From Cichorium intybus (Eukaryota > Streptophyta > Magnoliopsida > Asterales > Asteraceae): 64,000 bases of DNA. Shown here in pieces: positions 9,976 to 20,935 of this stretch. The stretch covers positions 77,244,382-77,308,381 of the forward strand of contig CM042016.1 of assembly GCA_023525715.1 (NCBI GenBank), given 5' to 3'. The first letter of the stretch is position 1; each line of letters starts with the position of its first letter. The notes beneath the pieces were generated by a model. It saw only the letters and a list, made by a program, of their open reading frames with translations, had not been told where the DNA came from and ran no database searches. The translations under genes and the position numbers were made by a program.

Positions 9976-12900
9976 ACTTCGTCTTCAGAATCTTTTTAAA
10001 CAAATGAGGATATTTGCTCTTCATTTCATCTTCCACTTCCCAAGTCACATCGGCACCTTTGTGATGTTTCCATTGCACTTTCACTAACCTGGTTGTTTTC
10101 CTTCTTAGCTTTGTTTCTTTCCGATCCAATCCTTCCTCCAGTTGTTCCGCATACCTCAATTTGTCATCTAATTCTACATATTCGAAGGACAACTTTTGAG
10201 CTTCGCTAAACAAAGTCTTCCTGTTTGATACATGAAAAACATCATGTATTCCTTGCAATTCCACCGGAAGGTCTAACTTATATGCCACTGCTCCTAGGGA
10301 TGGCAAAAATACCCGAATCCAATGAGAAAAACTGAACCCGAAACTTTTGGGACGGGTTTTAAACCGGGTAAATGGTAATGGGACCGGGTATGGGGTTTTT
10401 CAAGAAAATTTTTGCAGGTATGAGATGGTTTTGGTATTGAGGTGATACCCGCCTTATTACCCGATCCCATATACCAGACCCCGAGCCATATATTTTTATA
10501 TACTTATAATTTTATTATTTATATATGAGATTGCAAATCCATATTTTGATATTATATACGGTTGATTATTATGTGATTACTATTTACCCTTTCTACCGTT
10601 ATCTAATTATTACTTACCGAAAATTATATATAATATATTGTATGTGATATATAATTTTCCAATTCACGTGTCCCTTCTTTCAACTCATCAACTCGTGACT
10701 ATGCATGCATCCCCATTGATGAGATCTCATTCTTTTATTAGTTATCATGTATCGTCACTTTCTTTCTTCTTATTATGCATCAATTTCCTTCTTATTAAAA
10801 AATTCAAGTAATTATTTGGATGAGATTGTGATCGGGTTTTATAACCGAAAATTCAACATATTATTATCATAGATTGGGATACCAGATACTCGTGGGTATA
10901 ACCACGAACCCGATGGTTATTTACTAACCGGGTACCCGATGGGATAGAAGCGGGTTTGGGATACGGTTTTATAATCGGGTATGGGAGTGGGATCACCAAT
11001 ACCCGTCACATACCCATCCCATTGCCATCCCTAGTCTGCTCCCACCTTTTGCATAACTCGAAAAGGACCAATAAATCTAGGACTCAACTTTCCACGCTTT
11101 CCAAATCGAATAATGCCTTTCCAAGGAGACACCTTCAACATTACCATATCTCCCACTTTGAACTCCAAAGGCTTTAACATTTTGTCAGCATATTTTTTTG
11201 ACAATTTTGTGCTATCAACATGTTCTCTCGTATCTTCCTGATCTTCTCTTTCGTTTGTGATACAACCTCTGGACCTGCAAGTGGTTTTTCACCCACTTCA
11301 GTCCAACATGTAGGAGTACAATGGAGCACCATCCAACGCCTCATATAGATCCATTGGGATGCTCGAATGAAAATTGTTATTGTAAGCAAACTCCACCAAG
11401 GTCAAGTGATCCTCTTAATTACCTCCAAAATCGATTATACATGCTCTCAACATATCTTCTAGAGTTTGAATCGTCGTTCACTTTGGCCATCCGTCTGAGG
11501 ATGATAAGTAGTGCTCATTAACACTGTTGAACCCAAATGCTCTTGTAAACTCTTCCAAAACCTAGAAGCAAAACGGTTGTCTCTATCAGAAACTATAGAT
11601 ACAAGTACACCATGTCTTCTCACCACTTCCTTGATGTAGACCTTGGGAAGGATTTCAACCTTATAATCTCCCTGAATTGGAATAAAGATAGCAAATTTAA
11701 TCAACCGATCTAAAATCACCCAAATTGCATCATAACCACTTGGGGTGCGATGTAATTTGGTAACGAAATCTATCGTGATTTCGTATCATTTCTTTTTAGG
11801 TGCCAGTAATGTATTCTTGCGTAAGGCTTTTGGTGGCACGCTTTCACTTGTAAATAGGTCCAACAATTTTCCACAAATCATCCCACATCTCTTTTCATCC
11901 CAGGCCACCAATATTGACTTGTAATTACTCGATACTTGTTAGTGCTACCGGGATGTGTCGAATATCTCGAACAATGTACTTCTTGCAAAATTAGATTCCG
12001 AACATCACCACAGTCCAAAACCCACGCCCTTCCTCCAAAAGTCTTCATTTGTTGAGAATTTTCACCAAGTTGTTTCACGTACCCTACCATTCTTTCACCT
12101 TTTAATTTCTCGGGATTTAAAGCTTCAATTTGGGCTTCCTTTATCAATTGAGGAATATGACTTATAACACCAAAATTTGCAGACATTACTTGAGGAGAAC
12201 GTTCCTTCCGACTTAATGCATCCGCAACTACATTTTCTTTCCCGGGTATGGTATAAAATTTCACAATCATAATCTTTAAGCAAATCCATCCATCTTCTTT
12301 GTTGCATATTTAACTCCTTCTGATCAAATAAGTACTTCAGACTTTTATGATCAATATAAATCTGAAATTTTGCTCCATAAAGATAATGTCGCCATATCTT
12401 TAACGCTAACACAATAGCAACCAATTCTAAGTCATGGGTAGGATACTTATTTTCAGCATCTTTCAATTGTCGAGACGCGTAAGCAATCATACGACCTCTT
12501 TGCATCAGAACGCATCCTAAGCCCACCTTTGATGCGTCTTTCTATATGACATTTCCTTGGGTAAAGCAAGAACAGGAGCTTGACACAGTGCTTGCTTCAA
12601 TTTTTTGAATGAACTCTCCTGGGCTTCAGTCCACAAAAACTCCTGACCCTTTTTTGTGAGTTTGGTAAGTGGGCCTGCAACAGATGAGAAATTCTCCATA
12701 AATCTTCTGTAGTACCCAACTAATTGAAGAAAAGTGTGAATCTCTATGGGACTATTTGAAGCCTCCCATTTCATCATCGCATAATCTTGGCAGGATCAAC
12801 CTTCACACCTCGCTCATCTATAACATGCCCCAGGATTTGAACCACACGAAGCCAAAATTCATATTTTAAGAAATTAGTATATAACTTCTCACAACGAAGA

Positions 12901-13460
12901 AGATCTTGCATAAGTCTCAAATGTAATACATGTTCTTTACGGCTTTTCTTGTAGATCAAGATGTCATCAATGAATACAATGACAAACTTATCTAAAAAAG
13001 GTCGATAAACGCGGTTCATGAGATCCATGAAAGCAGCAGGAGCGTTTGTAAGACCAAAAGGTATTACTAGAAATCCATAGTGACTGTATCTTGTCTTAAA
13101 AGCCGTCTTTGGAACATCATATTCTCGAACCTTGAGTTGGTGATACCCCGACCTCATATCAATTTTTGAAAAGAAGGAAGCACCCTGTAATTGATCGAAA
13201 AGGTCATCAATTCTCGGCAGTGGATACTGATTCTTCACTGTGCCCGTGTTTAGCTCTCTATAGTCAATGCACATCCACATTGACCCATCCTTCTTCTTTA
13301 CAAAAAGCATCGGCGCACCCCATGGGGAAAAACTAGGTCGAATAAAACCCCAATCAAGTAATTCTTGCAACTATCTCCGTAATTCCTCCATTTCATTCGC
13401 GGCTATCCGGTACGGCGTGCGAGCACTTTCCTCTATAGCTTCCACTTCCAAAAGAGCGGA
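9968..13460 (-). pseudogene. Gypsy pol remnant: reverse transcriptase, RNase H, integrase, chromo-like tail
   Basis: Minus-strand domains in order. RT (13370-12774) shows LLDWGFIRPSFSPWGAP, YPLPRIDDLFDQL, a KIDMRSGYHQ motif and the catalytic FIDDILIY. The RT-RNase H connector (12777-12517) shows GYYRRFMENF. RNase H (12526-12300) shows GLGCVLMQRG, ASRQLK and DLELVAIVLALK. The integrase zinc-binding region (near 11960-11880) shows HPGSTNKY and YWWPGM. The integrase core (11719-11459) shows VSDRDNRF and TYHPQTDGQSER. The integrase C-terminal region (11200-11035, then 10286-9968) includes FHVSNRKT and a chromodomain-like VTWEVEDEM. Successive domains are in different frames (for example at the RT end near 12775 and at 12520), so it is not translatable. 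The C-terminal part is split by the nested hAT-like element and reads continuously if that is ignored. Confidence 0.9.
10295..11034. mobile_element. Non-autonomous hAT-like element nested in gypsy integrase
   Basis: Terminal inverted repeats TAGGGATGGCAA (from 10295) and TTGCCATCCCTA (ending 11033) bound about 740 bases with no transposase ORF. The flanks carry a duplicated CTGCTCC (10288-10294 and 11036-11042), consistent with the 8-bp duplication of hAT elements after one mismatch. Removing the element rejoins the gypsy integrase C-terminal frame. Subterminal regions are full of ACCCG/CGGGT words (for example 10340-10400 and 10900-11000), like the transposase-binding repeats of Ac/Ds. The short ORF at 10956-11177 spans the edge and is not a gene. 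Confidence 0.8.
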
Positions 13461-13975
13461 CTAGAAAAAAGATTCCCCTATATACATACAGGAACTCTTC
13501 ATCATAGATCGGAGAACTCATTTGATATATCACTGACTTCTGTGTACCACTAGTGCCACAAAGGCTTTTGGCCCAGTCAACCGATAAGGGGAAAAAAATT
13601 TCATTCACTTGTTTAACTGCTAAGAATAATTTTATCTTTCGACTGGGAACTGCTTACCTTTGGTGCTTTCTATTTTTTTATATAAGGTAGTAATCCCGTA
13701 GAGGCAAGGGCCAGAGTTCCCCAACAGCATAGAGCTTGGGAAGCTCGGACCCGGTCAAGATCTGAACAACAAGGAGCACTCAACTATGATTTCATTTATT
13801 CCACTAGATTTTTTTTTTTATCCTTAGGGTTAGTTAGAATTGCATTCAATGCAAAATTGAACCTATTATTTGAATCCATTTTGACTCGGGTTTTTTCTGA
13901 TTTTTCTATTTTCTGTTCATATTCTCGGACTCAATAAGATAGACTGACCCATTTCCTACCATTTTGTGCTCGATC
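13460..13975. other. Unrelated stretch interrupting the gypsy RT-protease linker
   Basis: This segment does not translate into any gypsy domain. Sequence on its right (13983-14404) belongs to the protease-RT linker and sequence on its left to the region just before RT. It has mixed composition, with a fairly GC-rich island near 13690-13780 and homopolymer T runs, which looks more like organelle or gene DNA than the retroelement. I could not identify a source. Confidence 0.4.
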
Positions 13976-14545
13976 TCATCTGTCATGCATCATGGCTGGG
14001 TGAGTTGTCCCATTGCGAATGAACCTCCGTGCTTCCAATCTGGTCATGCACTTCTTTAAGATGTGGAACCTGGGAGCTTTCCTCGGAGCTGCCCCTGGAA
14101 TGAGATCTATCACGAACTCGACTTGTTGGTCTAGTGGTACCTTGGAAGTTCATTAAGAAACACATCAATAAAATTCGTTTACCACTTCCACCGCCACTAT
14201 ATCTCTTTTGCCAGGTTCAGCAAAAGACATGTAAACTGTAAACATTTCACCATCTTTTATCACCTCTTTCCTAGCTTTTGCCATCGAAATTATCGGAGTA
14301 CTTCCCGCTCGTCTTTCACCATAAATAACCATGCAGGAGCCATCAAAAGTCCTAACGTGAACTAATTTTTCTCGGCAATCAACTTGAGCATGAGTGGCAT
14401 ACAACTAATCCATACCCACAATCAATTGGAACTCGATATTGGAGATTGGCTTTGAGGTTTATAGGAAAAGTGGTACTGTAAATCTCAAGTTGACAATCTA
14501 AAACTTGTTCCTTTACACTAACATAAAGATCATCAGCCACTTTGC
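13976..14545 (-). pseudogene. Gypsy protease-end and linker remnant
   Basis: Minus strand. At about 14425-14400 the frame reads IVGMD, then TAG where a Trp is expected (the conserved VGMDWL motif), then LYATHAQVDC and a region typical of the spacer between protease and RT (KLVHVRTFDG, IYGERRAG). 13983-14168 continues the linker in shifted frames. The protease active-site DTG part upstream is missing or unrecognisable. Confidence 0.65.
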
Positions 14546-14586
14546 CCATTATCAATTAATATATTAAATCTTTTATTATTATTATT

Positions 14587-14905
14587 TCAATATTAACTCT
14601 TTCATTTTTCAATATAATATTAACTAATTTGTTAATGTAAATACGTTGTTAAACCCAAAACATAAATTAAATATTGTTCATTTGAACCACCAATATATAA
14701 TTATTAATCTAATATGCTTACTTTAATCAAAGATTTTTATTGTTCAATTTAATTCTATCATTTTTCAACATAATACAACTAATTTGTTAGTTTAAATATG
14801 TTGTTAAATCTAACACAAAAATTTAATACTGTTCATTTGAAATCCCCACTATATAATTATTAATCTAATATGATTATGTTAATCAATGATTTTCATTGTT
14901 CAACT
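14587..14905. repeat. Imperfect tandem duplication, about 170-bp unit
   Basis: Two diverged copies share the phrases 'aactaatttgttar', 'gttgttaaa', 'ttgttcatttgaa' and 'tatataattattaatctaata' in the same order; the second copy begins near 14752. Confidence 0.6.
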
Positions 14906-15519
14906 ATAACTACAATAATTTTATTAAATAAATTCACATATATGTTTATATTGTTGGTAGATTTTAAGAAAAACATATTAAACAAATAACTTATCATGTT
15001 AATTAAATGTTGTATAGAATTAAGACAAATATTTTTTTGCCAATCAAACAACTCAAGTTTACAAGCTATTTTTTAATGATTTATTTAAAAATATGTTGGA
15101 TTGTGTTATTTTTTATTACAGTTAAATAAGTAAAATGAAAAAGTATAAGTAACATAATTAAAACATTTTAAAATTGTATTCTGATATTTGCAACCTCAAA
15201 ATCATTTATAATTATCATATAGTTATTTTATTTAAATATCATATAATTTTTCAAATTCTTTAGTATTAATAATTTTTTAATAAAAGTAGTTTTTAAAAGT
15301 CTGCTATAACTTTTCGATAATAGTAAGTGGTTGTTAACAAATAATAATTATCATTGGTATTCTAAATAATCATCATGATCAGTATTAAAATATGGTTAAA
15401 TAAGTAACTTTTAAATTAATTAATCATAAAAATAGTCAGTCAAAAGTAATATTAAATCAAGAACTATGCATAATTTAATTAACACACAAACCGTTGGCAA
15501 AGTTCATTGAGTAATTTAA

Positions 15520-15715
15520 CTGTATAACTTTCATTTGCGTAATATGTGAGTATTCGCCTAGTGTACAATACAACAGATGGGCTAGTGTACAATACATTTG
15601 TCAAAAATTTAACTATATAACTTTCAACAATACATTTGTCAAAAATTTAACTATATAACTTTCATTTGCGTAAGACGTAAGTATTCGCCTTGTGTACAAT
15701 AAAACAGACGGGCTA
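15520..15715. repeat. Short duplicated segment, about 125 bp apart
   Basis: 'aactttcatttgcgtaa' followed by 'agtattcgcc' and 'gtgtacaata' occurs at 15524-15590 and again at 15656-15715. A shorter 'caatacatttgtcaaaaatttaactatataac' type phrase is also repeated (about 15588 and 15628). Confidence 0.6.
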
Positions 15716-16612
15716 GCCCTAGAGATACGACATTGGAATCAATAAATAAATACAATAAACCATATAATAGAACCACACTAATAGTCTATACACATTTCAC
15801 CAAACGATTATCATTTTCTTTAAAAGTTCACATGAGATAAAATAAACTTCGAAAAGAGTTCTTTTTTATAGATTGCAATATTTGTTACAAGTATTGACTT
15901 CATATCCTAAATTATCTACAAATAGATACTCCATCTATGTGGAGTGAATCAAGTGTTGGACGAAAAACAAATGTATATGAATATTTATAAATACTTCAAG
16001 CATCTAACAACCATAAAGAATATTAGCAATAGTTGTGATTATTTTTAATAGTTAAAATGTAATTCTGAAATTATACTTTCTTAATCCAAACTTGAACAGA
16101 ATATAATATTGTTTATCAAATCAACTATCTAATATTCTATGTAAGAATACCTTAACTATTCAATGTACTTTTCATGTTTTTGGTGAATAATTAAGATTTT
16201 TCTTGTTTTAGTGAATACGTTTATCTGGATTGTTAATCGTTGGTATTTCCAACTCCATAAGATTGTATTTGCTTCACATTATTAAGGATTGTTGGTGAAT
16301 ATGATTATCTCAATTTTTTATTCCGCAAAAGTAAATTAGTCAATTACTCTCGCACAGTTCATTCAGTCCAAAAAAAGTCTTTTCCTACGACACTTGGTTC
16401 AAAGAGACATCATCAAAAAGAATCCAACACATTTTCACAAAATAAGTGAACACCCGATTGAAACCACAAGTTTCCTACACAAAACTCCGGTTACCAAACT
16501 TGAACTTGAGCCATGATTTATTTCGTGTACTTGATTTAAACATGAAAGCCAAAACCGAAGAAAAAGATGGCATAAAGCCACACGCTGACTTGCAAAACAA
16601 GTCATTGTTAGC

Positions 16613-17758
16613 TTAGTGGTTATCTTCTTCTTCGCAAAACTTTGAATATTGGTCACAGTCCATTAAAGATTTTACCTCATCGGTGTTGCTCATCTCCACC
16701 TTTATAATCCATCCATTCTCATACGGGCTTCCGTTTACCTGAAAACCTTAATAAATATCAATTAATATAAAACACCGACAAGTTTTCTAGGGCTATTTTC
16801 GATATTAAGGATGAGGAGGTAGAGGGGCATTTACGTCTTTTACATGCGCAATGGACAACTTACCAAGCCAGGTGAGCTGCTGAGTTCTTCATTAATTTCA
16901 ACCACTTTACCAGAAACAGGAGAGTTAATATCGCTAGTAGCTTTAACACTTTCAACTGCACCAAAACCGCTACCTTGGGTTACATCTGTCCCGATTTCTG
17001 GTAACTCAACGTACACCACATCTCCTAAATGATCTTGGGCATGGTCTGTAATCCCTATGGTCGCACACTTGCCTTCAATTTTTGCCCATTCATGTGAGTC
17101 TGCATACTTTAGATCCTTCACAACTGAAACCAGTAGACAACAAAGTTTTCAGTATCATGACAGAACACATTGATTAAACTAGATCTGTGATCTGTTTGTC
17201 ACAAACTAACTGTAGCAAGACTGGATCTTCCCTAAATTAGAACCCTAAACAGCATTACAATCGCCAGGAAGGATTATTAAGTTGTTATTGAGGGCTTGAT
17301 TGATACCGCAGGGACATATGTAATCGTTTCTATGTAGGATTTAGTAATCCAAAATGATGCTCACATTACGAACATCGTGAAATTCGTAGATACATGTTTG
17401 CAATTAGAGGTCTCGCACACATCGAGCAACTACGCCACTTCAGATGATCGAGCATGTTCATTTTCAAGAGACAGATCGGCAAATTAACGAAAACTATTAA
17501 GCCGTAACGTATTTCTACACGGATCATACAGTATCGTGTATTGTAAACATTACATGAGAGTATCGGATCTTGGAGGTGAGAAAACCCTAGATTAGGATGT
17601 GGAAGACATAGAAATCTGGGGGGATACTAATGACATTAAAAGTATCGGAGAAAGGTGATGGAAGTGCATTAATTACCAGAAGCAAAAGCTCTGTTGAAAG
17701 TAGAGATCTTGAGGAACGAGGCAGCTTTGGATGCCCATAATCTTGATGCCATCGCCAT
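16613..17758 (-). CDS. GCSH: Glycine cleavage system H protein, mitochondrial (3 exons)
   Basis: Lipoyl carrier of the mitochondrial glycine decarboxylase complex. Its lipoyl arm shuttles the aminomethyl group between the P, T and L proteins during photorespiration. Exons on the minus strand: 17758-17677, 17123-16864, 16738-16613, with GT-AG introns of 553 and 125 bp in phases 1 and 0. Total 468 coding bases, 155 residues, the usual size. Residues 1-26 form a basic, Ser/Ala-rich mitochondrial presequence (MAMASRLWASKAASFLK). The mature part starts near VVKDLKYADSHEW and contains the lipoylation site ESVKATSDI with its Lys, then ELSSSPGLV and NGSPYENGW. The C-terminus is acidic (CEEEDNH). No disabling change is visible. 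The first ATG (17758-17756) was chosen; a second in-frame Met two codons on would make little difference. Confidence 0.95.
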
Positions 17759-18829
17759 TGTTATTGGTAAATGATTCACCAAGCTACTGTTCCCCTGCTC
17801 CTTTAGCAATAGCAAGGGTTTATGTGTGTGTCTGTGTGAAACTTCCACTAGTGTGTTCTTTAGTCGGTTGTTAGTGGGTTGCTAGGTCACTTCATTTTAG
17901 GTAAGGATCCGAAATCATAAAAAATACATATATAATCTTTGTTTTTCTTTTTTTAATAAAAAAAACATATATATTTAATCTCCTCCAAAATCGACTATTT
18001 AACCATTTCGCAAGATGATCAACCAATTTCGCATATATCATTTGTAAAATTTATAGATGCTACCAATTTGATGTATAAAAATTTTACTTTTTTTGTTTTC
18101 TTTCTGAAACTAGATATCATCTGAAAAATGTCATTTCGCATGAAAAAAAATGGTTGAGAAAAACGTAGATATCACCATCGAAAAAGGGTTTCTGAGTCAT
18201 ATATTTGCATAGCTACGATATTTTCGTGGATGGAATATGTAAAAATATCATCTACGAATTTACTAATAAAATATTGTGTTTATGCGTGTTTAAGACATTT
18301 TTGTTTTTAGCAAACTAAAAAAACATATTTTAGAACTCCTAAAAATAGCAAGGGTGCTTAAGTGGGGATGATCTGAAATAGATAAATAGATATTAGTTTG
18401 TTAACTTTGTACGCTTTGGCTGCATTCCAAAACAAAATTTTGTCTTCTAGCTCTTAAACCTAGCTCATAAGTTTGATAAAATATTATGAAAAAAGATACC
18501 TTGGTGTGTATTTGGGAATATATTTGCAATGTGCCCGAAAATTAATGGCGCCCTATTAGAAATTATGGTTAAATAACTTAAGTCACGGATGCAATAATGT
18601 AGTTCTTTTAGGTAGCTTATAGTACATGGACAGGACCGGACTGAACAGGATGGTACTGGACTGAACTGGATTGGACGAGTCTAAATTAGTTATTATCTGT
18701 AGCATTTGGGAAAACTAGGACAATAAATAAAAAATGCGTTAAAATTATGAGGTTGTCATCAATTGGTAAAATGTTTATAAAATATTTTTACCATACTATA
18801 ATTATTAATAAGAACCTCGCATGAGGTGG
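17759..18829. other. Upstream region of GCSH and intergenic DNA
   Basis: About 120 bases above the start codon include pyrimidine- and TG-rich sequence that could be 5' UTR. The remainder is AT-rich with no gene. I saw no clear TATA box at an expected distance. A short run of 'ggactgaac/ggaccgga' repeats lies at 18630-18675. Confidence 0.4.
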
Positions 18830-18975
18830 AATGAGGGTGGGGTGTGGGGGTTAGGTGGGTGGGGTAGAGTGGGATGGTTGGGGTTGGGGTGGGGGTGGGG
18901 GTGGGGGTGGGGTGGGGTGAGGGTGAGAGTGAGAGTGGGGGTGTGGATGAGGGTGTAGGTGTGGGTGTAGGTGTG
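18830..18975 (+). repeat. G-rich (GGGGTG)n degenerate microsatellite
   Basis: About 145 bases almost devoid of C on the plus strand, made of GGTG, GGGGGT and GTGAGAGT variants with many runs of three to five G. A minus-strand ORF here encodes only Thr-Pro repeats and is an artefact of the repeat. The G runs could form quadruplexes. Confidence 0.85.
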
Positions 18976-19019
18976 GATAAGTTTGTCAGGTTGTGGACGA
19001 ACAAATCTTTATGAGAATC

Positions 19020-19740
19020 TTAAACTCTACAACATCCAAAGAAGCCTGAGATATGTTATATAAAACTTATCATGGGGAATATAAAGTAAAATTGTGAGAT
19101 TGCAAACTCTTATATGCTAATTTGATAACTTAAAGATAAAGGAATCGGAAACAATTGAGGAATGTTACAATCATGTCATAGTTTTGCTCAATCAAACAAG
19201 ATTGAATGGTGAAACTCTTGAAGATAAGAGGGTTATAGAGAAGATCCTTTGAAGCCTTACAAGGAAGTTTGAGTACATTGTTGTTGCAATAGAAAAGTCT
19301 AAGGAATTTTCCAGTTTTTCTTTAGAAAGCCTCTTACTAATACTTCAACCTCATGAACTTCGAATGAGAAACTTTGATGACACATCTTCCATGGAACAAT
19401 ACTTTCATTATCGGGTTCGGTTAAAAGAAAGTTCTAATTACAATGGTCAAGATCCTTCTAAAGAAATAACACAACCAAGGACCCTATGTGAAATTTAATG
19501 TTACTATTGTCACAAGTACAGGCATACGTTGAAGCATTGCAAGAAAAGACAAGAAGATGAGAGTGATGATGTAAAGTTAATGAATGAGAGTGTTTCTAAG
19601 GAGGCTGAAACAATGTTTATGACTTTTGAGATTGATGAACTTGTGACGGATGATGTGTTGAAAGATTTAATTGCAAATGACAACTTGATTGTGGTTATGT
19701 TGTCCACAGCAAATTCTGGAGATTGGAGATTGGACTGATA
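19020..19740 (+). pseudogene. Ty1/copia gag remnant (UBN2 type) with zinc knuckle
   Basis: Broken plus-strand reading frames give the features of a copia gag: DMLYKTYHGEYKVKL near 19055, SKEFSSFSLESLL near 19290, and a CCHC zinc knuckle CYYCHKYRHTLKHC at about 19499-19540. An in-frame TAA directly precedes the knuckle. The last part (19529-19738) is open. The 5' portion and 5' LTR are missing, and no pol follows; a purine tract and an LTR come next. Confidence 0.75.
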
Positions 19741-19818
19741 TGGAGGATTGGTGATTGACGGCTTCAAGATTAAGGTCTAACCCAATTAACTATTGGTCAT
19801 GTCTAGTTTAAGGGGGTA

Positions 19819-20034
19819 TGTTAAATATTAAAGTAGACATAAGTATTAATATTTATTAGGATTAATATTAGATATTAATTATTGACAGTTACATAGTAGT
19901 TAGGTTCCAATAAATTCTAAAGGGTTGTTACTAGAATTCCTTTGTCCCCTATATCATTCTCTTCTTCTATGTAAATACACATATGCATCAAATACTTTAC
20001 ACAAATTCTATTTGTTTTATTGATAGATCCAACA
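19819..20034 (+). repeat. Short copia-type 3' LTR (about 216 bp)
   Basis: Begins TGTTAAATATTA directly after a polypurine tract (TTAAGGGGGTA, about 19808-19818) and ends near AGATCCAACA. It lies about 80 bp after the gag remnant, so gag runs straight into the 3' LTR with pol absent. The right edge is a judgement from the CA dinucleotide; no matching 5' LTR is in view. Confidence 0.6.
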
Positions 20035-20490
20035 AGCAGTAAACCATGTATGATAAACACAGCATTGCGTTCTTGATTTCTTCTGATATCCAGAAGAATT
20101 CTGGTAGAAAATGTGTGTTTTAATTTCCATATATTAGATGTTCTTAATTTCTAATGTGCGATTGTACACTATTAGTGTTAGAATGTTAGTATGTTGATGG
20201 ATAGTTGTGTCTCTTTGGTCACTGGCCAGTGTTAGTCTGTTAGACTTTTAGAACTTAGATGTTAGCCTTAAATCATAAATGTAATTATGTTAGAAAAAAT
20301 CTGAAGTTCTGATTTTTAGTTTGTGTCAGTGTTAGAAAAAAATCTGATTGTTAGTCTAATTGTTCTGAAATCTGATTGTTAGTCTGGTTGTTCCATAATT
20401 TGAACTTCCAAGTTCTGAAATCTGATTGTTAGTCTGGTTGTTCTATAATTTGAACTTCCAAGTTCTGATTGTTCATAATCAACGAAAAAA
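20035..20490. repeat. Noncoding stretch with short direct repeats
   Basis: A phrase 'tctgattgttagtctggttgttc' with the following 'ataatttgaacttccaagttctga' is duplicated at about 20376-20418 and 20419-20470, with shorter fragments upstream from 20336. No gene. Confidence 0.6.
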
Positions 20491-20935
20491 GTGAGAACAA
20501 AGCTATTTTTAACTATTGTGCAAAAGAGTATTTTTCGGGTAGTAAAAGTCATGGCACGGACATTTTAAGGAATCATATAAGACAACGTTTCATATAGTTG
20601 GAAGTTTGACCAACAAAAAGTTAGGAAGGCACTACATGAAATGATTGTCCTTGATGTGCTTCCACTCAAACATGTTGATGGAAGAGGTTTTAAGCGTTTA
20701 ATGAGCATTACAACCTTTGTTTCAGATTCCTTCTAGATTTACCATTGCTAGACATTGTTTAGACATGTTTGAAGACGAAAAGGAAAAAGTTCATGCTCTA
20801 CTTCATAAAAATATTATTAGAAGGTGTCTACATGTGTCTTACCACCCATTACATGTGTCTTGGACTTCTATTCAAAGAATAAACTACACGTGTCTTACTG
20901 CCTATTACATAGAGATTGGATCTTTAAAAAAAGAT
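20490..20935 (+). pseudogene. hAT transposase remnant (BED finger to DNA-binding region)
   Basis: Translated pieces match the order of plant hAT (RICESLEEPER-like) transposases: a degenerate BED finger (NYCAKEYFSGSKSHGTDILRNHI, first Cys lost), then EMIVLDVLPLKHVDGRGFKR, then IPSRFTIARHCLDMFEDEKEK, then WTSIQRINYTCLTAYY. Frames shift several times, and there is no dimerisation domain. It stops where the MULE3 copy A segment begins (about 20909-20940); the same breakpoint sequence occurs in copy B. Confidence 0.75.

Larger units (their letters stand above)
8309..14545 (-). mobile_element. Degraded Ty3/gypsy retrotransposon, minus strand, 5' LTR missing
   Basis: On the minus strand the order is a protease-end remnant (about 14540-14165), linker, reverse transcriptase, RNase H, integrase with zinc finger and core, integrase C-terminus, polypurine tract, 3' LTR (9954-8309). 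That is the Ty3/gypsy order (RT before integrase). The chromodomain-like tail suggests a chromovirus lineage. Gag and the 5' LTR are absent, and the element stops in AT-rich DNA near 14545. It is broken by frameshifts and stops, by a nested hAT-like element (10295-11034) and by a foreign stretch (about 13460-13975). The 5-bp sequence next to the LTR is 8304-8308 (ATTTG); its partner cannot be found because the other end is lost. Confidence 0.85.
14546..16560. other. AT-rich intergenic region
   Basis: About 2 kb of very AT-rich DNA without a supportable gene. It contains two imperfect duplications, listed separately (14587-14905 and 15520-15715). Confidence 0.5.

Noticed and set aside
13393..13608. 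71-codon minus-strand ORF as a real protein (MSSPIYDEEFLYVY region)
   Set aside because: It straddles the junction between gypsy and the unidentified insert and could not be assigned to any family.
16435..16656. Minus-strand ORF downstream of GCSH
   Set aside because: Overlaps the GCSH last exon in another frame and lacks recognisable motifs.
18759..19004. Thr-Pro repeat ORF on the minus strand
   Set aside because: Product of the G-rich microsatellite, not a protein gene.
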